From assembly GCA_002725495.1 (NCBI GenBank), contig PBPJ01000003.1, forward strand, positions 1 through 5,094: DNA of 5,094 nucleotides, given 5' to 3'. The notes under the pieces were generated by a model. The model ran no database searches. It was not told the DNA's origin and worked only from the letters and a program-made list of their open reading frames with translations. A program made the translations under genes and the position numbers. This document shows, one piece after another, positions 1 through 5,074 of this stretch. The DNA is from Candidatus Woesearchaeota archaeon. GTDB lineage: Archaea; Nanobdellota; Nanobdellia; UBA10117; ARS21. Positions within the stretch are counted from its first letter, which is position 1. Each line of letters begins with the position of its first letter.

Positions 1-1
1 T

Positions 2-286
2 ATTGCAACCTATAGAACTTTATTATCAAGATATGAAAAATCTACTAACTTTCATAATGAAATGGTCGAGCTACTTGAAGCAGACAAAAAATGGCTTAAT
101 AAATATATAGTTAAATACTCAGATCTTGGCAATGATACAAAAGTATGTAATGACTTTGAAAAAAGATTCAAGAGATTCAAAAATCCAAAAAATTTTAAAC
201 CATCAATATTCAAAAATATAACCATGGCTCAAATAACTCAAAGAAAAGAGTTACACACAGCTTTATCTCGTATGCATATAAAATAA
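2..286 (+). CDS. Unrecognised protein, C-terminal fragment (5' end outside window)
   Basis: The reading frame is open from the first bases of the window to a TAA at 284-286, giving a 94-residue C-terminal fragment. A methionine at 62 lies inside the open frame, but there is no TATA box at leaderless spacing before it, so I treat the gene as starting upstream of the window. The fragment is very basic and hydrophilic. It contains the runs FEKRFKRFKNPKNFKPS and TQRKELHTALSRMHIK, is probably helical, and has no membrane segment. I do not recognise the family. Its tail lacks the (I/L)MER ending of two of the downstream coiled-coil proteins, so I cannot claim it as a fifth member, though the lysine-rich helical character is similar. 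The next gene begins 39 bases after its stop codon, with its own promoter. Confidence 0.6.
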   Translation: MATYRTLLSRYEKSTNFHNEMVELLEADKKWLNKYIVKYSDLGNDTKVCNDFEKRFKRFKNPKNFKPSIFKNITMAQITQRKELHTALSRMHIK

Positions 287-298
287 TTTTAAAAAGTA

Positions 299-308
299 TT
301 TTAATATT
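299..308 (+). promoter_or_regulatory. Archaeal TATA-like box for the proline-rich coiled-coil gene
   Basis: TTTTAATATT begins 27 nt before the ATG at 326, the spacing seen at the other genes here, and implies a leaderless or nearly leaderless transcript. A second AT-rich candidate (TTTTAAAAA, 287-295) lies further upstream and would give a leader of about ten bases. The intergenic region is very AT-rich, so the exact box is uncertain. Confidence 0.4.
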
Positions 309-325
309 TGGATTTTAAATGATAT

Positions 326-1105
326 ATGGTCTTTGATACAAGAACTTTTTTCGGCGGAAGAAGTACTCCACCTCCAATCGCCCCACCAACCACTCCACCT
401 CCAACCACTCCACCTCCAATCGCCCCACCTGCAACAGTAAGGGCACAAACTACAGAAGAAATATACGGTTCTCGAATGTCTCCGGCTATTGCTAATTGTA
501 AAAAAATAATTGAAGATTCAAAAGCAACAGAAACAAAATTAAATAATATAAGTAAGGCTATCGGTACAGAATTATCTGATTTACAAAATGTAATTACAAC
601 TGCATTATCGACTGAAATGCAAAAAGAAGCACAATTAGCCACATGGATTTCAGATTTTAAAAAACACATAACTACAATAAGAAATGATATATATACCAAA
701 ATGAATGAACTCGCAAGACGATTACATGATACAACAATGCATTTAAGATTGATGACAGGAACTAATATTAGATCTAAGTGGGAATTAGCAATTAAGTATA
801 TAGAAACGCAATTTACGGGTAATTATAATCCCGTTACAAAAACAGGAGTAATTGGAATTGACACGTTATTAAAAGATATTGAAAAAGATATAAATGACGT
901 AAAAGCTGAATTAAAAAAATTTATGGATGCAATTAAAAGCGCTGAACCGGAAGCAAAAATTTTTGGAGAAAAATTCTTGCAAGCATCCGCCTCCCACGCG
1001 GGAACAATAGAAAAAGAAGTTGATGATAATATTATCACAATAAAAGATCTTGTATCTAATCTCACAAAACTTAAAGAAGATCTGAAAACAATCAGAGGTT
1101 TATAA
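326..1105 (+). CDS. Coiled-coil paralog 1, with Pro/Thr-rich N-terminal tail
   Basis: Encodes 259 residues of unknown function. Residues 1-13 (including TFFGGR) lead into a low-complexity Pro/Thr/Ile/Ala tract at 14-37 made of repeated TPPPI/TPPPT units. From about residue 43 to the end it is predicted almost wholly helical, with an interruption near 163-177 (GNYNPVTKTG) dividing two long helical hairpins. There is no signal peptide, membrane helix or nucleotide-binding motif. Residues 91-104 (TTALSTEMQKEAQL) align with residues 69-82 of the next protein (YSSLSTELNKVANL). The C-terminal block from about 213 (FGEKFLQAS onward) matches the ends of the three downstream proteins. The ATG at 326 is chosen for its TATA spacing; the ATG at 319 is out of frame and closes after a few codons. 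The proline tract resembles a flexible linker or a binding tail. It is the first of four divergent paralogs, all on the same strand. Confidence 0.85.
   Translation: MVFDTRTFFGGRSTPPPIAPPTTPPPTTPPPIAPPATVRAQTTEEIYGSRMSPAIANCKKIIEDSKATETKLNNISKAIGTELSDLQNVITTALSTEMQKEAQLATWISDFKKHITTIRNDIYTKMNELARRLHDTTMHLRLMTGTNIRSKWELAIKYIETQFTGNYNPVTKTGVIGIDTLLKDIEKDINDVKAELKKFMDAIKSAEPEAKIFGEKFLQASASHAGTIEKEVDDNIITIKDLVSNLTKLKEDLKTIRGL
365..429 (+). repeat. In-frame proline-codon minisatellite
   Basis: The 15-base unit ACTCCACCTCCAATC (or ..AACC) occurs at 365-379, 392-406 and 407-421. The outer copies extend to a 23-base identical match (365-387 and 407-429). It encodes TPPPI/TPPPT units within the N-terminal tail of paralog 1. 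The tract is far richer in C than the surrounding AT-rich DNA. Such a tract could change length by slippage or unequal crossing-over without breaking the frame. Confidence 0.85.
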
Positions 1106-1110
1106 TTAAT

Positions 1111-1120
1111 TTTAAATATT
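1111..1120 (+). promoter_or_regulatory. TATA-like box for coiled-coil paralog 2
   Basis: TTTAAATATT starts 28 nt before the ATG at 1139, only 5 bases after the preceding stop codon. The spacing suggests a leaderless transcript. It overlaps a 12-base perfect palindrome, AATATTAATATT (1115-1126), which may simply reflect AT-rich composition. Confidence 0.5.
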
Positions 1121-1138
1121 AATATTACAAATAATTAT

Positions 1139-1813
1139 ATGTCAGGTTTATTGGGAGATGCATGGTTTGGCGAGAGATATTTAACTCCGGAAGAATTTGA
1201 AGATGCAAACGGGACAATCGGGTCAGCTAATATTGCAAGAAACGCTAATGAATTTATAGATAAAGCAGAAGAACATAGGAAAAAATTAGCTAAAACAATC
1301 AATCTTTTAGACAAAGATATGGCAAATTTTGAAAAAAAGTTATACAGTAGTTTAAGCACTGAACTAAATAAAGTTGCAAATTTAAAAACCGCAGTAGCCG
1401 AAATTGATAAATTAGTTCAAGACTACCGAACTAATGTTTTTGATGAAATTGTAAAAAACGCTCAAATTTTGATGGGTTTAGATACAGAATTAATGCATCT
1501 TTCAGAAAATACAGTTAGAGCTCGAGCAGATACCGCATTAACTAAAATAGAAGCGATTTTAGGGATAGTTAACGCATCAATTACATCTATTGAAACCGAA
1601 ATAACAAGTTTTAAAACAAAAATGACAACTCTAAAATCAACTACACTAAAAACACTGGGAGAAGATTTTGGAAGAGATTTAGTTTCAAAATTATTTCTCG
1701 ATTCAAATAGAATAACTGACGAGTTAGATGATCATTTTAAATTATTAAACATATCTAGAGTAGATATAGAAAAACACATGAATTTACTAAAACCAATAAT
1801 GGAAAGACCTTAA
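1139..1813 (+). CDS. Coiled-coil paralog 2
   Basis: Encodes 224 residues of unknown function. A short non-helical N-terminus (MSGLLGDAWFGERYLTPEEF) is followed by long helices at about 30-65, 66-107, 125-170 and 174-222. There is no cysteine, signal peptide or membrane segment, and it is probably a soluble helical bundle. Residues 70-140 align with residues 92-161 of the preceding protein (SLSTEL against ALSTEM, then matching spacing to the RA-DTALTKIEAI stretch). The tail from 184 (KLFLDSNRITDEL) to the terminal IMERP aligns with residues 169-210 of the following protein (NFFLKNTKKLLDD to LMERK). The start is fixed by a TATA box at leaderless distance. The last four sense codons form part of a 63-base direct repeat that recurs at the end of the next gene. 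Confidence 0.85.
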   Translation: MSGLLGDAWFGERYLTPEEFEDANGTIGSANIARNANEFIDKAEEHRKKLAKTINLLDKDMANFEKKLYSSLSTELNKVANLKTAVAEIDKLVQDYRTNVFDEIVKNAQILMGLDTELMHLSENTVRARADTALTKIEAILGIVNASITSIETEITSFKTKMTTLKSTTLKTLGEDFGRDLVSKLFLDSNRITDELDDHFKLLNISRVDIEKHMNLLKPIMERP

Positions 1814-1859
1814 ATTTTACAGCTATATTTATATATGTCAGTTTACTTATTACTTTATG
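1797..1859 (+). repeat. Left copy of a 63-nt direct repeat at a gene junction
   Basis: This segment and 2473-2535 match without gaps at a constant offset of 676 bases, with 58 of 63 positions identical. Three of the mismatches are the last sense codon (CCT against AAA); the others are at 1842 and 1853. The first 31 bases from the stop codon (1811-1841) are fully identical. The repeat covers the final codons of paralog 2, its TAA, the whole intergenic promoter and the ATG of paralog 3. The two copies bracket paralog 3 exactly, like a cassette. Confidence 0.95.
1828..1836 (+). promoter_or_regulatory. TATA box for coiled-coil paralog 3
   Basis: TTTATATAT is a near-ideal archaeal TATA box beginning 29 nt before the ATG at 1857, which implies a leaderless transcript. 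It lies in the 31-base segment that is identical upstream of paralog 4, so both genes should respond to the same transcription factors. Confidence 0.75.
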
Positions 1860-2489
1860 GATGATGGAATTGATGAATTTAGCGTTCGTTTTAATGATTT
1901 AAAGGATCAAGCACAAACAAATTTAGATAATAGTATCAATAACTTATCCGAGTCATCAAAATTTTATGACTTTTTATCCGAACAAATTAGCGAGTATAAA
2001 AATAGTTTAAACGCAGAATTAAGACAAGATGGAGTAATATTAAGAATTCATAGAAAAATATATTCTCAGATTAGAGAAATTACTCATGATGTAAGAGATT
2101 TACATAAAAAATTAGATGTTCTGTCTCAAGATCTAGTTGTGATGACAGAAACACTGGGCAAAGCAACAGTTAAAAACCGAGATAAAATGAATTCAAATCT
2201 TGATTTCATTGAATTAATGATGCCAAAGCACAGAGAGCATTGTGATGAAATTAAAACTTCAATTGAAAAATTAAATAGCGATATTAAAAAATATAATAAA
2301 AACGTTGGTTCCGGAGAAGGAGGAGTAAAAATAAACGATAGCCAGAAAAAAGAATTAAATAACTTTTTCTTAAAAAATACAAAAAAGCTTTTAGACGACG
2401 CTAAAGAGTATCATTCCAAAGTAAACAATCATATCATAAAAGTTGATGAGAATAGAGAAAGTTTGGTTAAATTAATGGAAAGAAAATAA
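1857..2489 (+). CDS. Coiled-coil paralog 3 (repeat-bracketed cassette)
   Basis: Encodes 210 residues of unknown function, highly charged and predicted helical. Helical segments run about 10-58, 60-105, 112-148 and 161-208. A Gly-rich hinge (NVGSGEGGVK, 149-158) separates the last helix. It has a single cysteine (129) and no membrane segment or signal peptide. The C-terminal block after INDSQKKELNN aligns without gaps to LNDNEQRLLNE in paralog 4, and the terminal LMERK parallels IMERP of paralog 2. The start at 1857 follows from the strong TATA box 29 bases upstream. An earlier ATG at 1835 overlaps the TATA box and opens only a 9-residue out-of-frame ORF. The gene and its promoter sit precisely between two copies of a 63-base direct repeat. 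That suggests it arose by tandem duplication, or could be lost by recombination. Confidence 0.85.
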   Translation: MDDGIDEFSVRFNDLKDQAQTNLDNSINNLSESSKFYDFLSEQISEYKNSLNAELRQDGVILRIHRKIYSQIREITHDVRDLHKKLDVLSQDLVVMTETLGKATVKNRDKMNSNLDFIELMMPKHREHCDEIKTSIEKLNSDIKKYNKNVGSGEGGVKINDSQKKELNNFFLKNTKKLLDDAKEYHSKVNNHIIKVDENRESLVKLMERK

Positions 2490-2535
2490 ATTTTACAGCT
2501 ATATTTATATATGTCAGGTTACTTATTATTTTATG
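2473..2535 (+). repeat. Right copy of the 63-nt gene-junction direct repeat
   Basis: Partner of the repeat at 1797-1859, with 5 mismatches over 63 bases and no gaps. It spans the last codons of paralog 3, its TAA, the promoter and the ATG of paralog 4. Recombination between the copies would remove 676 bases, deleting paralog 3 while leaving paralog 2 joined to an intact promoter and start for paralog 4. Confidence 0.95.
2504..2512 (+). promoter_or_regulatory. TATA box for coiled-coil paralog 4 and the membrane gene behind it
   Basis: TTTATATAT begins 29 nt before the ATG at 2533, in sequence context identical to the promoter of paralog 3. No promoter is visible before the membrane-protein gene at 3236, so this box probably drives a two-gene transcript. 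Confidence 0.75.
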
Positions 2536-3234
2536 TCAAGAGTCAAGCTGCGTACCAGAATAAAAAACAGAATAAAAAGTGTATTTTCAAGAAATAAAGA
2601 TAATAAAGATAACGATATTGATGAATTAAATTTTGATCCAGCACTATTAGAGTCTATCAAAAATCTTCATCAAAAGTCGATGAATGGCACCAAAGATAGC
2701 CTCAAAATTATAAAAGAGCTAGACAGTTTAATTGATAACTTAGAACAAGAAGTTGAAGAATCAGTTCATGCTGAACAAAAAATTATGTCTGTTTATAAAA
2801 CAAAGTGTGATTCATTGAACGCAATACATTTGGATTTAAATAAAATTAATGAAGACATATTTGAATTAAATAGACTAGTTAAAACTTTTACTGAGGAAGC
2901 TCATGATTTTGCCATAGATAAAGTTCAAAGAACAAGCGGTAATACAGCAAAACATAGTAATGAATTTATTGAGGATAAAGTTAAAAATTTTAAAAATATA
3001 TTAAAAGATATTAAATCTAATTTTGACGACATGGAAAAGAAAATTAATGAATTTGCAACAGATAAAGCCCCACTGAATGATAATGAACAAAGATTATTAA
3101 ATGAATTAATGAGTCAAAAAACTGACACGATTTTTCAAAAATCAAAAAATGAATTCGATAATATATCTGATTTAATTAACGATATTGATCGTGAAGTAAA
3201 AACAGTAACTAAGAGAGGTTTCATCAATACATAA
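2533..3234 (+). CDS. Coiled-coil paralog 4, with basic amphipathic N-terminus
   Basis: Encodes 233 residues of unknown function. Residues 1-25 (MSRVKLRTRIKNRIKSVFSR and following) are strongly basic, with regularly spaced hydrophobic residues. They could form an amphipathic, membrane- or nucleic-acid-binding helix that the other three paralogs lack. The rest is charged and helical: about 35-80, 82-130, 140-175 and 181-226. The final helix aligns without gaps to paralog 3 (LNDNEQRLLNE against INDSQKKELNN). It lacks the (I/L)MER tail and ends VTKRGFINT. There is no membrane helix. Its stop codon is one base before the ATG of the first membrane protein, so the two are probably co-transcribed and may act together. 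The start is set by the TATA box at leaderless spacing. Confidence 0.85.
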   Translation: MSRVKLRTRIKNRIKSVFSRNKDNKDNDIDELNFDPALLESIKNLHQKSMNGTKDSLKIIKELDSLIDNLEQEVEESVHAEQKIMSVYKTKCDSLNAIHLDLNKINEDIFELNRLVKTFTEEAHDFAIDKVQRTSGNTAKHSNEFIEDKVKNFKNILKDIKSNFDDMEKKINEFATDKAPLNDNEQRLLNELMSQKTDTIFQKSKNEFDNISDLINDIDREVKTVTKRGFINT

Positions 3235-3235
3235 T

Positions 3236-3808
3236 ATGGTAGAAGTTGTAAATCCCCTTGAAAATGCATTAGTTTTATTACAAGATTTTGGATTTTTTTC
3301 AGTAATATTACCATTCGTTCTAGTTTATGCTTTAATTTTTGGATTATTAAATTATATTTCAATATTTGGAGATGAGGATTCATCAAAAACAGTCAATCAA
3401 GTTATTGCCTTAGCGGTTGCCGCATTTACTATAACTTCTACTGATGCAGTAAACAGTTTATTAGGCATAATTCCTCAGGCAGGTTTTTTCCTTGTTGTTA
3501 GTTTAATGCTCCTTATGATACTTGGTTTATTCGGAATAAGAATGTATGATGCTGAAAAGGGATTCGGTGGAAGTAGTACTGTAAAAGGTGGTTTAGCATT
3601 ACTTATAACAGGATTATTTTTAATTATCATAGATATGGGTGTTGAAGGAGGAATACCACTTATTCGTCCATTATCTGAGTTTTTAGTTGGTCAATCCGCA
3701 GCCATGACCGGAGCAGGATTTGAATCCTTACTTGCATTAATGTTATTATTGGGATTCCCGATAGCAGTTATTTTTTATCTTGGGACTGGAAAGAAATCAT
3801 CAAATTAA
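3236..3808 (+). CDS. Five-helix membrane protein A (paralog of the next gene)
   Basis: Encodes 190 residues with about five predicted membrane segments: 20-42, 54-76, 81-102, 118-134 and 163-183. Charged residues are few and lie mostly in loops (GDEDSSKT at 45-52; RMYDAEKGF at 102-110), and the short C-terminal tail KKSSN is basic. The first segment carries DFGFFSVILPFVLVYALIFG, followed by a loop with KTVNQVIAL. The same pattern occurs in the next gene, so the two are paralogs. From memory, similar small GFF..LPF proteins recur in DPANN archaeal genomes without known function; I cannot verify this here. The gene begins 1 base after the coiled-coil gene, with no TATA box. A GAGAGGT sequence (3213-3219) is about 16 bases upstream, too far to be a convincing ribosome-binding site, so translational coupling is likely. 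It could be an anchor, channel or secretion component. Confidence 0.88.
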   Translation: MVEVVNPLENALVLLQDFGFFSVILPFVLVYALIFGLLNYISIFGDEDSSKTVNQVIALAVAAFTITSTDAVNSLLGIIPQAGFFLVVSLMLLMILGLFGIRMYDAEKGFGGSSTVKGGLALLITGLFLIIIDMGVEGGIPLIRPLSEFLVGQSAAMTGAGFESLLALMLLLGFPIAVIFYLGTGKKSSN

Positions 3809-3830
3809 TAGTAAAAAATTATAAGTAATC

Positions 3831-3839
3831 TTTATATTT
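3831..3839 (+). promoter_or_regulatory. TATA box for membrane protein B
   Basis: TTTATATTT begins 28 nt before the ATG at 3859, the standard leaderless spacing of this window. It shows that the true start is 3859 and not the upstream TTG at 3838, which overlaps the box. Confidence 0.65.
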
Positions 3840-3858
3840 GTTTAAATTAATACTTTAC

Positions 3859-4470
3859 ATGGCTGTAACACTAAATTCAGGAATTGACGTCATGAGAGAT
3901 CTTGGTTTCTTTGATGTAGTATTCCCATTCATATTATTATTTGCAGGTACATTTGGTGTCTTGTCAACAATGAACGTATTAGGTGATAATAAAACAATAA
4001 ATTTACTAATTGCATTATCCATTTCAGTAACATTAATTTCAATTACTCCACTTGTATCCTTAGTAAGACAATTACTTGTCCTTTCAACAGTTTTTTTCTC
4101 TGTTATTATATTTATTGTAATAATATTTAATTTTCTTGGAGTAACTAAAGAAGATATTGGAGCTGCCGCCAAACAATCCGAATCATATACAGCAATATTT
4201 GTTGTTATGGTTGTAATTTTAATTGTTGCAGTTGTTTCCGCAGTACCAACATTTCAGGAAGCAACCGAAAGTACGGCTGTCGATAGTTCTAGCGCTTCGC
4301 AGTTTTCAGGTCAATTTCAAGAAGGACAATCTTTATCTGAATTTAGTCCTAGTTCAGATCCAGTAACAAGAGGAATATCAACAATATACGATCCATCAGT
4401 ATTGTCAGTAATTGTGTTATTACTAATTTTTTCAGGTGCAACCTTGCTTATCGGAAGACCGGGAAAATAA
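3859..4470 (+). CDS. Five-helix membrane protein B with Ser-rich loop
   Basis: Encodes 203 residues with about five predicted membrane segments: 15-37, 47-67, 71-94, 110-130 and 180-197. Residues 14-35 (DLGFFDVVFPFILLFAG onward) and the loop GDNKTINLLIAL (42-53) match the first membrane protein closely, so the pair descends from one ancestor. Unlike protein A, it has a 50-residue Ser/Gln/acidic loop (131-180, with TESTAVDSSSASQFSGQF) between segments 4 and 5. This loop is probably exposed on one face of the membrane, perhaps outside. The C-terminus is short and basic (GRPGK). The start at 3859 is chosen because the TATA box lies 28 bases upstream. A longer TTG start at 3838 would add MFKLILY but would lie within the promoter. 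There is no typical cleavable signal peptide; the first hydrophobic segment is inside the conserved domain. Function unknown. Confidence 0.88.
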   Translation: MAVTLNSGIDVMRDLGFFDVVFPFILLFAGTFGVLSTMNVLGDNKTINLLIALSISVTLISITPLVSLVRQLLVLSTVFFSVIIFIVIIFNFLGVTKEDIGAAAKQSESYTAIFVVMVVILIVAVVSAVPTFQEATESTAVDSSSASQFSGQFQEGQSLSEFSPSSDPVTRGISTIYDPSVLSVIVLLLIFSGATLLIGRPGK

Positions 4471-4471
4471 A

Positions 4472-5041
4472 TTATTTATGTTTTTTTACAATTTCAGATA
4501 ATTCTTTGACGTTATTTGTAAACTCCGGAATAAGTTTTTCAAAAACCTTTCCCATTGCTTGTATTTCTACATTTACATCTCCGATTGACTTGTTATATTC
4601 ATCAACTTTACCAATCATTGCAGACTGTGTTTGAGATAATTTATTATCTAAATCTTCAACCTTTTTTTTATAAGAATCTAATTGTTTTGATAATTCATTT
4701 TTCCATTCAGTCATATTTTTTAATTCGGTATTTATTTTATCCCATTTTTCAGATATGATTGATTCCGTAATTTTTTCTATATCTTCAGTCATTAATTCTG
4801 TATGATCTTTATCATTTAGTTTATTTTCGGCCGGTAATGTGGCCAAATTATTACCTATATCCATTTTTGGAAGTTTATCGAAAGGATTGGCAGGAGTATT
4901 TGAAACTTGTTCATTCATATTCATACTAGAAAAATTATTTGGATTTGGAGCAGACATAGGCTGACTCGACATCATATTAGGATTATATGCCGGAGGAATA
5001 GGTAGTTCTGGTTTTTTATCCTTTTTATCAAATAGTGCCAT
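4472..5041 (-). CDS. Pro/Asn/Met-rich N-tail plus coiled-coil protein
   Basis: Encodes 189 residues on the minus strand, converging on membrane protein B with one base between the stop codons. Residues 1-15 (MALFDKKDKKPELPI) are charged. Residues 16-60 are low-complexity Pro/Asn/Met/Ser (PPAYNPNMMSSQPMS), ending in NPFDKLPKM. From about 82 to 189 it is a long coiled coil (ISEKWDKINTELKNMTEWK, later VEIQAMGKVFEKLIPEFT). Tail and coil together suggest a tethering or scaffold protein. The coil faintly recalls the archaellum accessory FlaC/D/E family, but no other archaellum gene is visible, so this is a weak suggestion. There is no membrane segment or enzyme motif. The start at 5041 sits about 32 bases after the 5' end of a TATA box. 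It is not an obvious paralog of the four plus-strand coiled-coil proteins. Confidence 0.85.
   Translation of the reverse strand: MALFDKKDKKPELPIPPAYNPNMMSSQPMSAPNPNNFSSMNMNEQVSNTPANPFDKLPKMDIGNNLATLPAENKLNDKDHTELMTEDIEKITESIISEKWDKINTELKNMTEWKNELSKQLDSYKKKVEDLDNKLSQTQSAMIGKVDEYNKSIGDVNVEIQAMGKVFEKLIPEFTNNVKELSEIVKKHK
4481..4487 (+). terminator. Possible T-run terminator for membrane protein B
   Basis: A run of seven T on the plus strand begins 10 bases after the stop codon of membrane protein B. Archaeal RNA polymerase can terminate at such runs without a hairpin. The run lies inside the convergent gene, where it encodes lysines, so its presence may be incidental. Confidence 0.3.
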
Positions 5042-5065
5042 TATTCTTTAATTGGGTTCCAGAAA

Positions 5066-5074
5066 TTTATATAT
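5066..5074 (-). promoter_or_regulatory. TATA box and purine-rich BRE for the minus-strand coiled-coil gene
   Basis: On the minus strand the sequence reads GGAAAGATATATAAAT. This is a good TATA box preceded by purines that fit a BRE. Its 5' end is about 32 nt before the ATG at 5041, so the leader would be only a few bases. Another TATA-like stretch (5085-5094) lies at the window edge. Confidence 0.6.

Noticed and set aside
365..429. CRISPR-like repeat array
   Set aside because: The units are short, adjacent, in-frame proline codons without unique spacers.
263..699. Minus-strand ORFs rich in Trp/Gly or Val/Gly opposite the proline tract
   Set aside because: They are the antisense reading of the CCA/CCT repeat in paralog 1. 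They have no promoter at the right spacing and overlap a well-supported gene.
823..1359. Minus-strand ORFs at 823-1065 and 1135-1359
   Set aside because: They lie antisense to the helical coding regions of paralogs 1 and 2. Their Ser/Phe/Ile-rich composition is typical of the complement of Lys/Glu/Asn-rich genes.
1139..1813. WXG100/ESX-type secreted protein, suggested by AWFGE near the N-terminus
   Set aside because: The protein is about twice the usual length, the WxG is at residue 9 rather than in a central hairpin turn, and the other paralogs lack it.
2533..3234. ESCRT-III/PspA-like protein, because of the basic N-terminal helix followed by coiled coil
   Set aside because: The overall shape is similar, but no specific family motif can be seen and the other paralogs lack the N-terminal helix. 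A structure comparison would be needed.
3135..3386. Minus-strand ORF across the paralog 4 / membrane A junction
   Set aside because: It overlaps two supported genes, has no TATA box and no coherent protein features.
3838..3858. TTG start giving membrane protein B seven extra residues
   Set aside because: The TTG overlaps the TATA box. The ATG at 3859 has exact leaderless spacing and a start comparable with its paralog.
3855..4172. Minus-strand ORF opposite membrane protein B
   Set aside because: Antisense to a membrane protein gene whose TATA box, motif conservation with its paralog and topology are all clear.
4555..4758. Plus-strand hydrophobic ORF
   Set aside because: Its apparent hydrophobicity comes from reading the complement of the coiled-coil gene. 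No promoter precedes it.
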